A stretch of 64,000 nucleotides of DNA, from positions 114,501-178,500 of the forward strand of contig JACVVK020000457.1 in the NCBI GenBank assembly GCA_018292915.2, in the 5' to 3' direction. The position numbers and the translations under genes were made by a program. The notes beneath the pieces are model-generated. The model was given only the letters and a program-made list of their open reading frames with translations, had not been told where the DNA came from and made no database searches. This document shows, one piece after another, positions 11,370-22,692 of the stretch (within the stretch, counting starts at the first letter, position 1; every line of letters begins with the position of its first letter). The DNA comes from Batillaria attramentaria. Taxonomy: Eukaryota; Mollusca; Gastropoda; Batillariidae.

Positions 11370-11433
11370 ACTCTTTTCCACCACCAAGAGTGGCAACGTA
11401 AGTGGGTCTAGGATAACTGCTTGGCTCTCTTTC

Positions 11434-11561
11434 GGCGGCTTGAACGTACTTTTCCATCGTATGAAAGCGATATCAAAGAGAACAAATGCCAGCACAAACT
11501 TCTAGCTCCAGTCGGGATTCGAGCATTCAAAGTCCACATGCTCTACCATCTCGGCTCCCCA
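11434..11561 (-). repeat. SINE-A, diverged copy
   Basis: In minus orientation it keeps the GGTAGAGCATGTGGACTTTGA head, the B box and the GATATCGCTTTC...GGAAAAGTACGTTCA body, with several deletions. Confidence 0.6.
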
Positions 11562-11630
11562 TGAAGGATAATCCAGTTAACTCGCGACCCGATAGGACAG
11601 GCCACACGGTTCTACCGGCTCAGTATTCCA

Positions 11631-11957
11631 GGGCCCGCATGTAATAGTCGAGGTTAGGGATTTTAGCCCTGGGTTAGAGTCTAACCTCGAACTAAACTAG
11701 CTCTAGGGTTAAATTTTCTGGGTTTTTTGGGTTTTTGTTTTTGTTTGTTTGTTTGTTTGTTTGTTTGTTTTAAATCACTGAAGAAGCGGGCCCATTCCAG
11801 CAAGGTGCCTAAGCCGTTATAGAAGGATTTTTTCCCTTTTCTTCGTTTCCTTTTTTTTTTAAATTTAATTTTGCTTTTGGGTTTCTTTTGTCCAAGTCTG
11901 GGTTAGGCCCGTAGTTGTGGGTAAAAATTAATTAACCTCGACTTTTACATACGGGTC
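11631..11957 (-). repeat. TIR-1 DNA element, copy 1
   Basis: The ends are GGGCCCGCATGTAATAGTCG and the inverse of GGACCCGTATGTAAAAGTCG. The interior keeps the block AGGCACCTTGCTGGAATGG (as its complement) seen in the other two copies. An internal (TTTG)n tract replaces the A-rich tract of copy 2. It is non-coding. Confidence 0.8.
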
Positions 11958-12061
11958 CAGATCCCCTGCAAAAGACGGGAACTGGACACGCGATATGGCT
12001 TCACTTCTGGATTCGTCAGTACATATCAATACAGTGCGTGCATACAGAGGCTGGAAAATAA

Positions 12062-12171
<110 letters not shown>

Positions 12172-12312
12172 GAGAGGAATAGAATTGACATTGATATACC
12201 TTTATTTTATTTCAAAACGGTAGAAGTTTTTGGTCTCCCGACCAGTTTTCACACTTACCGTTTAAAAAAATTCAAAATTATGATTGGGGGTGGAACATTA
12301 AAATTCATAGAG

Positions 12313-12315
<3 letters not shown>

Positions 12316-12359
<44 letters not shown>
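12316..12359 (+). repeat. (CA)n microsatellite
   Basis: About 22 CA units. Confidence 0.95.
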
Positions 12360-12360
<1 letters not shown>

Positions 12361-12450
12361 TACCGCATGCATGAAATCGTAGGTATACAACATAAGTATG
12401 TGGTAGCTGCTCTTTATCATTACTATTGAGAGAGAGAGAGGGAGAGAGAG

Positions 12451-12615
12451 GGTGGGTGTTTGGGGGTTTAACGTCCTTTTCCACCACATAGGGTGATATC
12501 AAAGACGGGGCAACGATGAAAAAGCCAGCACAAATATTTGGTCCCAGCCGGGATCGAACTCACGACCCGAGCATTAGAAGTCCAACGCTCTACCATTCGA
12601 CCACCCCAGCTCCCC
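12451..12615 (-). repeat. SINE-A copy inserted in a (GA)n tract
   Basis: A full-length minus-strand SINE-A: CCACC tail side at 12451, body with GATATCAAAGACGGGGCAACGA, B box and A box near 12545-12600. (GA)n flanks both sides, so the TSD is hidden in the microsatellite. Confidence 0.9.
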
Positions 12616-13035
12616 GAGAGAGAGAGAGAGAGAGCCAGCCGAAAACATAGTGCTCCCCAAAACAAGAAGAATATTGATTTTTGATTTCAAAGGCCATTTG
12701 GCAGGAAGGAAAGCCTGGTGTACACACTAACGTCGACGCCATCACTAATTGTGATGCATAGCCAATCATCGCTCAGACCTGACCATTAATGAGGCATGCG
12801 CGTGCACAAAATAAACCAGCTTCCGGTAGCGCCATGGCAAAATGGCCGCTCTGCCGCTGGCGACTTCACAGGGTGTTCCAACTACGGAGCTTTGCCTGCA
12901 GGCTCGTCATTGAGAATCACAACCGTGTAATACAATTCTAGCGGAAAACGGCTCCAGGCCTGTTTTCGTGTAACAATCCAGCGACTCGGTTCACATTTGT
13001 AACCAACCCACACTGAGACTACACGAAAGCAACAG

Positions 13036-13243
13036 GGGGGGGGGGGGGGGGGTGCGGGGATAACCGAATGATAGAGCGTTGGACTTACAATGCTCGGGTC
13101 GTGAGCTCGAATCCCGGCTAGGGCCAAATATTTGTGCCGGGCTTTTCTCGTTGCCCCGTCTTTGATATTACCCATACGTGGTGGGATAGGACGGTCGTTA
13201 AACTCTCAAACACCCATCCCCATCCCCACCCACCCCCATTCCG
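13036..13243 (+). repeat. SINE-A copy with 15-bp TSD
   Basis: Flanked by ACACGAAAGCAACAG (13021-13035) and ACACGAAAACAACAG (13244-13258), one mismatch. An 17-bp G run precedes the tRNA head; the A/T-poor tail carries CCCATCCCC and CCCACCCCC. Confidence 0.9.
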
Positions 13244-13258
13244 ACACGAAAACAACAG

Positions 13259-14925
13259 CAAAAAAGCAAATAAGCAAATAGGCAATTACAGTATACAAAA
13301 AGTCAAACAACATAAAACAACAACAACAACAACAAAAACAAAGCAAAAACATTGTTTGAAGTTTTCAGCAACAGATAACAGAACTGAACACCTCCGAAGT
13401 CGGAGTGTGGGTGCCCATGTAGCGGGCTACTTGAAATCGGCTACCCTCTCATCCAAGGGAAGGTTCACACCAGGAAAGCCAAAACAACCGGAATTAAGGA
13501 TGGTAAAAAAACACACAAACAAACCACCAAACAAAAAAACAAAAAAAAAAACAACCCGAAAGATTATTCATTCTCTGGCGAAGAGTTTTTAGGACTGGAC
13601 ACACGGACGGTTGTGAGGAAATCCAATCTGTTTTCCTCACGTTGCCGCAACCTTTGTTAACATTCAAGTGCACCGCAAAGTTAACGGTATTTCTGACTAT
13701 GATGATAAAGTGACATCAAAATACGTCAACACTGCCGTTTCATCAAGGAAATACACTGATCCCCCCCCCCCCGCCCCCCATCGTCGTGTTTGCTTGCGTT
13801 CGTGTCAGTACTAGAACTGAAATAATCGACAGTATTGAATTTGAATTTTACAAGTCATTAATCAGCGACACTGAATGTCATCGTAATAAAACACTCTCGT
13901 CAATTCATATTGACCAAGTTGTTGTTTTCTGGTGTTTCAAAATCGGAATTTCGGGGCCTGCAAATCACCGTCGTGCTCAAACAGCCACTAATGCAAATGA
14001 CGTATTTTTCTCTTTGGTGTTTCCTCCTCATACTTCCTGAGGTCACTGATTTTCACTTCTAAAGTGGCTCCAGAAATTGTTTCCACCTCAGTTATTTCAC
14101 AGAGAAATTTGCAAACCATTCATTAGGAGGACAAACAGACGCAGCTTTTCAATTGCGCGTCTCACTCGTGGGGGGCAGCCGATTTTACCGTTTGAGCTCT
14201 CCCAGCCCTCAAGCCTCACAATGGCCGCCAACCGGAAGTTATAAGCTGGCGCGAGGGCCGCCGGGAGATGGCACGTAGCTGTGACATGCAAATTAGGCAT
14301 TTAGCAACAGTCATTTCAATTTGGACGCCGCCAGCTTGTTTAGGAACTTGTCTGCGAGGGAATGATCTAAAACGTGCGATTTGTTGCGTGAGATTGTGTG
14401 AGCGCCATTGTTCGCCCCCCATTTTGTTTCTACAGCCTGTCGCTGGCGGATGAGCCGAATAATTGATGGAACCCCAACAGGCGGTGTTTTTTTGTGTCCA
14501 AATGACTGTGGAAATGGTTTTGTGAGAGAAGTTGATGTTCTAAAAACGTTGATTTTATTTTCACGCCTGATTTTCAGCAGGTGCGGCCTTTTTAGGAAAA
14601 AGACCCCCCTCGCCCCCCCCCCCCCCCCCCCCCCTCCTCACACACTCACACCTTTTCCGCCTCTCTCTTTGATTACAGTTGCCCAATATTGGCCGTTATT
14701 AAATGTTGAATTAGTTGTAGAGCTTTGTAAGTGCGTTGGAAGAGTCAAAGGTCAAAGCAAACCCGACGGAGGAAAAAGGGAACATATTGACTCTTTCAGC
14801 CAACCTCACAGATCGACGATGACACCGAAAAGCTTGATATACGTGCCATTAACTCGTCCGTGACGGGAGACTTCGATCAAAGGGCCATGCATTGCGCACA
14901 GCCGGCGGGGAGAGCCTTCGATCAT
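13259..14925. other. Non-coding stretch; CpG-rich patch with ETS- and octamer-like sites
   Basis: No coding region supported. A-rich (AAC)n tracts lie at 13316-13350 and 13505-13555 and a C run at 13761-13778. At about 14210-14300 a CpG-rich patch has ACCGGAAGT (ETS-like) and ATGCAAAT (octamer). A C run of about 26 lies at 14607-14634. Confidence 0.4.
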
Positions 14926-14926
14926 A

Positions 14927-16228
14927 GGTCAACTTGACCCGCTTCAGTTCGCCTATAAGGCTCACAGAGGAGTGGAGGATGCTTGTCTGACGTTGTTTAA
15001 CCTTGTTACTAAGCATCTTGAGGACTCAAAATCATCATCGTACATCCGGGTACTTTTCATAGATTTTTCTAGTGCTTTTAATACTGTGGAACCGCTTGTG
15101 CTTTTAAAACGTTTAGTTGATTTTAATGTCTATTCTAACATTGTACTGTGGGTGCGTGACTTTTTGAAGGACAGGCCGCAGAGGGTGAGGGTCAGTGGTG
15201 TCTTGTCCGACGAACTGGTGCTGAATTCCGGATGTCCACAGGGTTGTTGCCTTTCGCCAACAATGTTCTCCATCTATACCGACCATATGCGCTCCAATAC
15301 TGATGTAACCTGTTTGTTAAAGTTTGCCGATGACATGGCTTTAGTTGGCATGTTAAAAGACGAAGACTCCCTTGCCAGTTATTTTTCACTGATTGGTATG
15401 GTAGCTAGCTGGTGTACAGAGAACTTCCTTCAGTTAAATGTGCAAAAAACAAAAGAACTTGTGATCGACCAAAGAAGAGACTGTGATCTTCCCTTCCAGC
15501 CGGTCATTGTGAACGACCACCCTGTGGAGGTAGTGTCTGAGTTTAAGTACCTCGGCACAATAGTAGACAACAAACTAGACTTCACTCAGAACGCTGATTT
15601 TATCGTGAAGACTGAAGGCCAACCAGCGTCTGTACCTCCTTAGAAAACTGAGAGCTTTTAATGTTTGTCCTGAAATTTTAGAAACTGTTTATAGAAGTTT
15701 AATTGAAAGTGTACTGACATTTAACATCGTAGTCTGGTACGGCAGTCTCAGCATGAAGAACAAAGCAAGGCTGTCTCGTATAGTCAGAGTGGCAGGAAAG
15801 ATAGCTGGCCTGGGTCAGTACTCTCTAGATGATCTTTATATAAAGGCTGTCAGGAGGAAGGCCACTACAATTGTCAACGACCCCACCCACCCCCTCCATG
15901 ATCAGTTCCAAGAACTCCCGTCTGGGCGCCGCTACAGAGTACCGAGAGCGAGGAAAATTTTGTTTAAGAAATCTTTCATTCCTTCAGCAGTATCTATTTT
16001 AAACTCATGACTGTGTTTACTGCCCGTCCCCAGTATGTATAGATTTTATTTGTTGAGATTTTCATAACTGTGCTTACTCCTCAGCTGTGTCATGTCCGCT
16101 ATGCCCTTGCCATCTTTTAGTTTAGATTTCTTAGTTTAGTAGCATAGTATTAGACTTGGACATCACACATTACTTTAGGATCTGTGTTTAATATGTATGG
16201 ATTTATATGTCTAGATAAATTAATGTAG

Positions 16229-16311
<83 letters not shown>

Positions 16312-16378
16312 CCAGAAGAAAATTTTCTGCCATCGACAGACAATAAAGTTATATTGAATTGAATTGAATTGAATTGAA
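14927..16378 (+). mobile_element. LINE-1 of this window: 5'-truncated non-LTR retrotransposon with a frameshifted reverse transcriptase
   Basis: The reading frame from about 14927 carries reverse-transcriptase motifs in order: VLFIDFSSAFNTV (catalytic Asp), SGCPQGCCLSPTMF, KFADDMALVG (catalytic Asp pair, about 15319-15348) and FKYLGTIVDNKL. A one-base shift near 15605-15618 breaks the frame; the C-terminal part continues in the next frame (LRKLRAFNVCPE, then DPTHPLHDQFQELPSGRRYR) to a stop at 16008-16010. The 3' UTR has a (TG)n tract at 16230-16308, AATAAA near 16342 and a (TTGAA)n tail at 16353-16378. The arrangement fits the CR1/L2/Rex group of Jockey-superfamily LINEs. The endonuclease part is missing. 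It is a dead copy. Confidence 0.9.
16230..16308 (+). repeat. (TG)n microsatellite inside the LINE 3' UTR
   Basis: About 39 TG units between the LINE stop codon and its pentamer tail. Confidence 0.95.
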
Positions 16379-16405
16379 TAGGTTGAGCAGTCCATTTTTC
16401 GTGTT

Positions 16406-16406
<1 letters not shown>

Positions 16407-16461
<55 letters not shown>
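16407..16461 (+). repeat. (TG)n microsatellite
   Basis: About 27 TG units, 28 bp after the LINE tail. Confidence 0.95.
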
Positions 16462-16462
<1 letters not shown>

Positions 16463-17022
16463 CAATGAAGCTTGCTAGAGAAGCTCGTATACGTGTCGAG
16501 TGTTTACCGCAGTGTCTTGGCGGCATGCCGTGGTACTTCCCTCGTTGTAGTGTCTGGCAAAATGTTTGCCAGACCATGCCATGTGTTGTGTTCATTTTGC
16601 CGAGGGACCCGATTAGCTGAATTCTGGGGGCTCGGCCCTTTGGATTGACAGGAGTGGAGTCGTCCATTGTGAGCATAGAATTGATGGAAGATTTGCCTTT
16701 AAGACAGGTGGAAAACTGAAAACAAAAATATATGTAAGTCTAAGACAGCTCTAAGATAGGAATCGAGGTCACAGACACTAATACTTAAACGGGCTGATTC
16801 CATCTTTGCTAAGCCAACTTAGGTTTTGGAACAGTTTCGCTCTTGAGTGCGCCTGTACGGTCGAAATGCTCCATCCTGACGATCAGTACAGCTCTTAATG
16901 CGATACACTTCGCGCGAGCGCTCGAGCATTCACATTTTACGACTGTTGATACACTACTGGAGCGCTCAGAGTGGTGGCCGCCATCGAGTACGCTTCTGTT
17001 GGCTCTATTTAACATTACATTG

Positions 17023-17434
17023 GGGCGGTCGGTGGTCTGGTGGTGAGGAGACTTCGTCACCAATGCGGGAGGTCAGGTTCGAGTCCCTCTCGGGGCGAAG
17101 AATTTTTCCTTCTTGTACGTGGCACCGTTCATTCGGGCCGACCGTTGGAGGTTCTCTCCGGGTACTCCGGCTTCCTCCCCCTCTGCTTTGGAAATCTTCA
17201 GCCCCCAAATTTGAAAATAAATGCAATTCTAAATTCCGAAACTGAAATAGCTGAGCCGCTGTCCCTTCGCACCACGTGATTGTAATAATTATGTTCATGT
17301 CCAGTGTGAGAGAATGCGTTTCATTCACGTGAGCGTGCGCGTTGGGTTCAGTTCGCGGCGCTTTGAGCCGATCAAAAAAAAAAAAAAAAAAATTGGGTAG
17401 AGCGCCTGTACAATACTCGTTATTATTATTATTA
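17023..17434 (+). repeat. SINE-B copy 1
   Basis: A tRNA-like head (GGTCGGTGGTCTGGTGGTGA; B box GGTTCGAGTCCC) is followed by a long body (TTCTCTCCGGGTACTCCGGC, CACGTGATTGTAAT, CGGCGCTTTGAGCCGAT). It ends in AGCGCCTGTACAATACTCGT and an (ATT)n tail. An A run of about 18 interrupts it at 17375-17392. Confidence 0.9.
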
Positions 17435-17460
17435 CAGACGCTGTCACTGCCCAAGCGTCT

Positions 17461-17570
17461 AAGTGGGTGGATGGGTGGGTATCTGGGTGTTTAATGTCCT
17501 TTTCTACCACATTCGGGTGATATCAAAGACGGGGCAACGATGAAAAACCAGCAAAAATATTCGGCCCCAG

Positions 17571-17573
<3 letters not shown>
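17461..17573 (-). repeat. SINE-A, head missing, joined to (TG)n
   Basis: The tail and body of a minus-strand SINE-A run to GGCCCCAGCC. The tRNA head is then replaced by the (TG)n(GA)n tract that follows. Confidence 0.85.

Positions 17574-17658
<85 letters not shown>
17574..17658 (+). repeat. (TG)n(GA)n compound microsatellite
   Basis: About 29 TG units then about 13 GA units. Confidence 0.95.
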
Positions 17659-18155
17659 CCGAAAACAAGAACATCGATTTTTTAAAAAAAAATTTCAAAC
17701 CAAACCAAATCAAACTTAATTTGTATCACTGAACTTAAGACACGCCTTTTCTTTCTAAACTGTCATGACTTGTTTTCCTCCCATAGATTTAAAAAAAAAA
17801 AAATCTGTCGAATCTGGTTGCCGGAAGGTCCATTTTCCCGTGGTGTACCCGTCTGTTTGTCCTTTCATGTGATGCCTCTTTTTATGCGCGCGCAATCACT
17901 CGGGTCACGTGACCATTATTGCACGAGGTACACGCACGAGCGGCGCGACACCTGTGCAAATATGGCGGACGAGGACAGCGGCTGAAAGCGAGCATTTGCA
18001 GCGCACGCCTGGACACACAAAATGATTCACAGTAATGGATGATCATGAGTTGAATTTTTTTTAGGGGGAGGGGGGGAGGTGGTCTGCTCCCGATATGCGC
18101 TCTCCTTTTGCGGAGAGAACTTTTTTTAGTGGGATGGTGGGATGGTGTGTCCCAA

Positions 18156-18475
18156 GTCCTCTGCAACGTTCGTGAGCGGTTTTACTCTGTCCTCTGCAAC
18201 TTTCAAGAGCGTTTTTACTGTAAGTCCTCTGCAACGTTTAAGAGCGTTTTTACCATAGGTCCTCTGCAACGTTCACTGAAGAGCGTTTTTACTGTAAGTC
18301 CTCTGCAACTTTCAAGAGCGTTTTTACTGTAAGTCCTCTGCAACGTTCAAGAGCGTTTTGACCATAGGTCCTCTGCAACGTTCACTGAAGAGCGTTTTTA
18401 CTGTAAGTCCTCTGCAACGTTCAAGGGCGTTTTCACTGTAAGTCCTCTGCAACGTTCAAGGGCGTTTTCACTATA
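18156..18475 (+). repeat. Minisatellite with 35/35/39-bp higher-order structure
   Basis: GTCCTCTGCAAC starts each unit at 18156, 18189, 18224, 18259, 18298, 18333, 18368, 18407 and 18442. Each unit ends in an AGAGCGTTTTTACT-like block. Spacings 35, 35, 39 repeat twice, with the 39-bp unit marked by an extra CTGA. Confidence 0.95.
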
Positions 18476-19061
18476 TAACACACCTATGCTTATGGACACA
18501 CTTTAGATCATTAGTTCACATACACACATGTCTACTCAAATTCGAACCACAAAACGGCTGAAACATAACTAAACTAAACTGAAACACCAACAGAGATGTT
18601 GACATTAACACCATCATCACCAACAACAACAGCATCAACATACAACCAAAAAATTGTGACAGTTTTGGAGACTCGAACTACAGACATTATGGAACTCAAT
18701 ACACGGAATTGACAGAGAAATCGGACTGGCAAGTGCCATGGAAAAGAGTGGCCGGCCGCGGGCTGGCGATGGGCAGACGTTTCTAATCATTGCGAAATTG
18801 ACATTTGGCAGCCGGGGCCTGCAAAACAGCAGTCATTGGAACAGTGCAAAGTCAACACGTCCCGTTCTGCCCGAGTCCCTCTGTGACACTCATAGTGACG
18901 GGGGACCTTTCAGGCTGGCATTTTAACGGACAAGCTGTGAACAGGATGGTTTTCAAATCGTGAAAGGGTGAAATTGTTGGTCTTTAACGAAGCCAGTTGG
19001 ACTACATTTTAAATTTCAGGATTTGGTTGGTGTGTTTGTCTGATCCGCAAGCTCGTAACCA

Positions 19062-19200
19062 AAATGGGGGAGATTTGTCTTGTGGTTAAAGGTATCCGAC
19101 TTCGGATTGCCAGATGCTTGGTTCGAGTCCCTGGTGGGCAGGAGTATGGTGAGATTTTCCTTTCCAAATCGAGTCAAAATCACGTGCAGACTCGTTCACG
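19062..19200 (+). repeat. SINE-D-like tRNA-derived element
   Basis: The head reads GGGGGAGATTTGTCTTGTGG...CTTGGTTCGAGTCCCTGGT and is followed by GGGCAGGAGT. It has A- and B-box spacing. The related GGTGGGCAG junction occurs at about 20096 (minus) and 59955. Confidence 0.55.
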
Positions 19201-19278
19201 GTGACTTTCTCGCCCTCGTGTACACTGGCACGCATGCACAGCATCAAGCGTACACGTTAAAAGTCCCATTCCAAGCGG

Positions 19279-19453
19279 GATTGTTTGGTTGGTGTTTAGG
19301 AGTTTAACGTCCTTTTCCACCGCGCATGGGCGATATCATAAACGGGGCAACGAGGAAAAGTCCAGCACAAATACTTGGCCCCAGCCAGTATTCGAACTCA
19401 CGACCCGAGCATTGAAAGTCCATCGCTCTACCATTCGACTACCCCGGCTGCCC
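19279..19453 (-). repeat. SINE-A copy with 10-bp TSD
   Basis: TTCCAAGCGG is at 19269-19278 and 19454-19463. A full minus-strand copy lies between. Confidence 0.9.
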
Positions 19454-19673
19454 TTCCAAGCGGAAAGGACCGCGGAATGGAAAACAATCCCACACCATGC
19501 ATTCAGGAAAAAAAGAAAAAATGGGTGGCGTTGAACAATAGCGACGCGACCCCCCCCCCCCCCCACACACACACATAAGAGGACGGTAACGTGAATTTCC
19601 CCGAAATGGGCTAAAAGAGTATAGAGTATAAAATGAATAAATACAAATATTGTGCTATGACTGTTTTTCATGG

Positions 19674-19841
19674 GGGAGCCGGGGTGGCCGAATGGTAGAG
19701 CGCTGGACTTCCAATGCTCGGGTAGTGAGTTCGTATCCCGGCTGGGGCCAAATATTTGTGCTGGCTTTTTCATCGTTGCCCCGTCTTTGATATCACCCGC
19801 ATGGAAAAGGACGTTAAACCCCCCGAAACCCACCCACCCCA
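19674..19841 (+). repeat. SINE-A copy with 11-bp TSD
   Basis: GTTTTTCATGG is at 19663-19673 and 19842-19852. A full plus-strand copy lies between, with a small deletion around the ACGTGG body block. Confidence 0.92.
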
Positions 19842-20067
19842 GTTTTTCATGGAAAGTCGTAGGCGTTTTCTTTCGATAGAGTGGGTGACAGATACATTAC
19901 CAACCACGGCCTGTAGCAGGCTCTAATTTTGCACGCGTCGCCGTAATGGTATCACGCTTTTCTTCATCGTGAACAGCTTAGGTCGATGTATGAGCTTGGA
20001 AAAGTTAACTCGTGTGTGTTTTACTCAATGAAAGCTTTTCAACGAGCCTGTATGTGAATTTGGATTC

Positions 20068-20175
20068 AGTGTGGGTAGAGAAAATGCCAAGCCAAACTCC
20101 TGCCCACCGGAGATCAAACCCCAGGTCGTTGGCGTGAAGTATCAGATGCCTTCTATAACTGAGCAGTTTCATACG
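20068..20175 (-). repeat. SINE-D-like element, minus strand
   Basis: In minus orientation: TATAGAAGGCATCTGATACT, B box GGGGTTTGATCTCC and GGTGGGCAGGAGT. Confidence 0.45.
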
Positions 20176-20179
20176 GAGG

Positions 20180-21733
20180 GGCGATATTCATACATTAATA
20201 TCTTTCGTAATAAAAAGAAAACAATCCTCAGGCCACATATTAAGACAGCCCCTGCTTCCAACGGCGCAGTATTTTCGTATCATAAACATGCCAGCATTAA
20301 ACGACGCATATGTGAATATGACCTCGACATCTGTCCTTGCCAATTTCGTGATTTTTTGGCTAGGATTATTAGCGATTTATCAAAACACTCTTCAAGCGTG
20401 AGCTTAGCGTCAGATTTCTGCCAAGGAACGCTCCGCGATTGTCCTCTTTCACACCTTCCTCTATTTGCCTGCCGCGTCGCGTAAGAATACACAATGAAAG
20501 CAAAAAAAAGGTCCTCCGTCTCATTATTCTGTCGTCTCGGTCGCGCTGAACCATACGAGTACGGTCCGTCAGCCCCCGTGTGGGTAATTCGGTCCGACGT
20601 GTCTAATCGTTGCAGTTAAAGGCTTCAAATAGGGCGCGGGACTGAAGTTTGTTGTTTGTGTCGCTCCGGTGCCTAATGCGCGCAGAAGCGGACGTCGCGA
20701 GGAAGGGTAAAGAACTCCCGAAGCTTCTCTTTTGCTTGTCTCCCCATGGCGTCTGACGGAGCGCGCCCAATCAGGCACAGCGTGACATCGCGGAGCAAAA
20801 GGCGACCGGGCCGCGTCTTTATCAACCGGCCCCGTAGCCGAGGGAGGACTGAGGGAGGGGCGGAGACTTCGCCAGAGGCGGCGGCTAAAAGGGTGACTAG
20901 GTAGGGACGAAGTTATTTGAAGGACCTTGCCTTTTTCAAGGCCGGCTACAGTTGGTTTCCCGTTTCTAACTAAACATGATTTTTTATTATTATGAATTTT
21001 TTTTGAAATTGGGGAAACTGCCACCTTGTACTGTCCATTCCAGTGTTATGTTCATGATGCAATTTCATGATGGCGGATAGCGAAGGCCCTGGAGGCAGTC
21101 GACATCACTGCATTTGAAAAGCGACTGACGCTCATCCCTTCAGCGCATGACCATATTAATCATCAGCTGCTTTGTTTTTGTTTTAAAAAAAAAAAAAAAA
21201 ACCGCCCCTACGCGCCGTTGGAGGCTGAAGCCGTGTGCCATACCTACCAAATCATCACCATCATCATCAATGTTAAACATTTGAACAAAGGACTTGACCA
21301 AAGACGAACGGCATGTATTTGAAGCGATACTGTAAACGACGACCTTAAAGGAAACTGAAGTTCTCCGCGTTTCACGCTAGCATTTGTTAGTCCAAAGCGA
21401 GGTCTTGTGTGACGAAAATCTAACGAGAACAGTGTCCCTGGCCCTACACACGAGACTAACAGTAACTTGTCCGTCTTTCAAAAACTTCACGAGGAGCAAA
21501 AATGAACTTGAACGTCAGTGGATGTGCTTTTTCATCCGCGCGTTTGTGACTCAGCAGGGCGCATCATTATCACCGTGGTTGTAATCTCCTGGGAGGATCC
21601 AATCAAGTTCTTGACATAGTTTTCTTTCATGAACAGTTCACGCTGATTTAATTGGCTAGACTCAAATTTGAACTCCCCTCTTGAACCGAATGTGGCGGCC
21701 TTAGGCCGACACCTGAAACCAAGGTAGATGATA

Positions 21734-21778
<45 letters not shown>

Positions 21779-22330
21779 AAAATTGTTCACCATGATTTCA
21801 GATCCTTCTTTCGTTTTTGAAATGGTCTGTGTGCCTGAAACTTCTTCTGAGATGTAAATTATACTCACTCTCTCCTACCGTTGAAGGTAGGACGGTAGAT
21901 GTGGTCTGCTTGTGTTTTGAAATTATCTGTTTTCTCGGTTCTTTTTATTTTATCCCTTTGTCTGCTTTGTTATTTAGTTCATTTTAAAATCTTTCTTAGT
22001 GGAACGGCAAGTTGCGAAAGGGCCATTGTGTCTACAACTTTTACCATTGTAAAATAAAGGAATTGTCATTGTCTCTCGCTCTCTCTCTAGAAAGCTATCA
22101 CAGTAATTTTGTGGCTTTGTCTGAAAAGGCAGCACTAAATCAACAACCAACCAACCAACCACACAAGCAATCCCCAGCAACAACAAAGAAACAAAGGAAC
22201 AAACAACATATTTTTCTTAGTCAGACTCAAAGTTGCTGCTCAGATGATGAGGTCGATCCTGACTGTCAAACTCAATCTTGGAGGTTTGTTTGTTTGTTTG
22301 CTGTTTGGCTTTTCACACCCTTTTCTCTCT
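20180..22330. other. Non-coding stretch; CpG-rich patch at about 20560-20900
   Basis: A 137-codon plus-strand frame at 20071-20484 starts inside a SINE and is not supported. The 20560-20900 patch is CpG-rich and contains GGGGCGGAG (GC-box-like) near 20857. (TG)n at 21738-21777. Nothing else recognised. Confidence 0.4.
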
Positions 22331-22339
22331 TTCTGACTG

Positions 22340-22480
22340 TTCAGAGACGGCCCAACGGGAGGAAAGAAAAATCCAGCATAAATGCCGGTTTGGTTTCGTC
22401 TGGGAAGCGAACCCACGACCCCGTGGACTGACTCGACAGCCTAACTCAGTCTCTACTAGCTCGGCTATTGCGGCCTGCAA
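22340..22480 (-). repeat. tRNA-derived SINE, minus strand, separate family
   Basis: Read on minus: GCAATAGCCGAGCTAGTAGA (A-box-like), then GTGGGTTCGCTTCCCAGACG (B-box-like), then a short body GCATTTATGCTGGATTTTTC. This layout resembles SINE-A but the sequence is distinct. Confidence 0.5.
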
Positions 22481-22490
22481 CAGGCAGGAT

Positions 22491-22692
22491 GTACTCCCCA
22501 ACCCTGTACACTCCGGGGCACTTCCTGCTTAAAGCTGGATGTACATGTACTCCCTCTCGTCTAAAACAAACATGCTCCACCCTCACACTCCAGATTCATT
22601 TACCAAGCTCCAATAAATGTGGTTTAGACTGGAGGGAGTACATTCAGCGTTAACGCGGGAAGTGCCCCGGAATATATAAAGCTGGGGAGTAC
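22491..22692. repeat. Foldback DNA element (TIR-3), about 202 bp
   Basis: Left arm GTACTCCCCA...CCGGGGCACTTCC...GTACTCCCTC...GTCTAAAACA is repeated inverted on the right (GTACTCCCCA...CCGGGGCACTTCC...GTACTCCCTC...GTCTAAACCA). Arms of about 75-82 bp flank a spacer of about 45 bp, so almost the whole element folds on itself. It is non-coding. Confidence 0.8.

Noticed and set aside
20071..20484. 137-codon open frame as a gene
   Set aside because: It begins inside a tRNA-derived repeat and shows no domain, signal or splice support.
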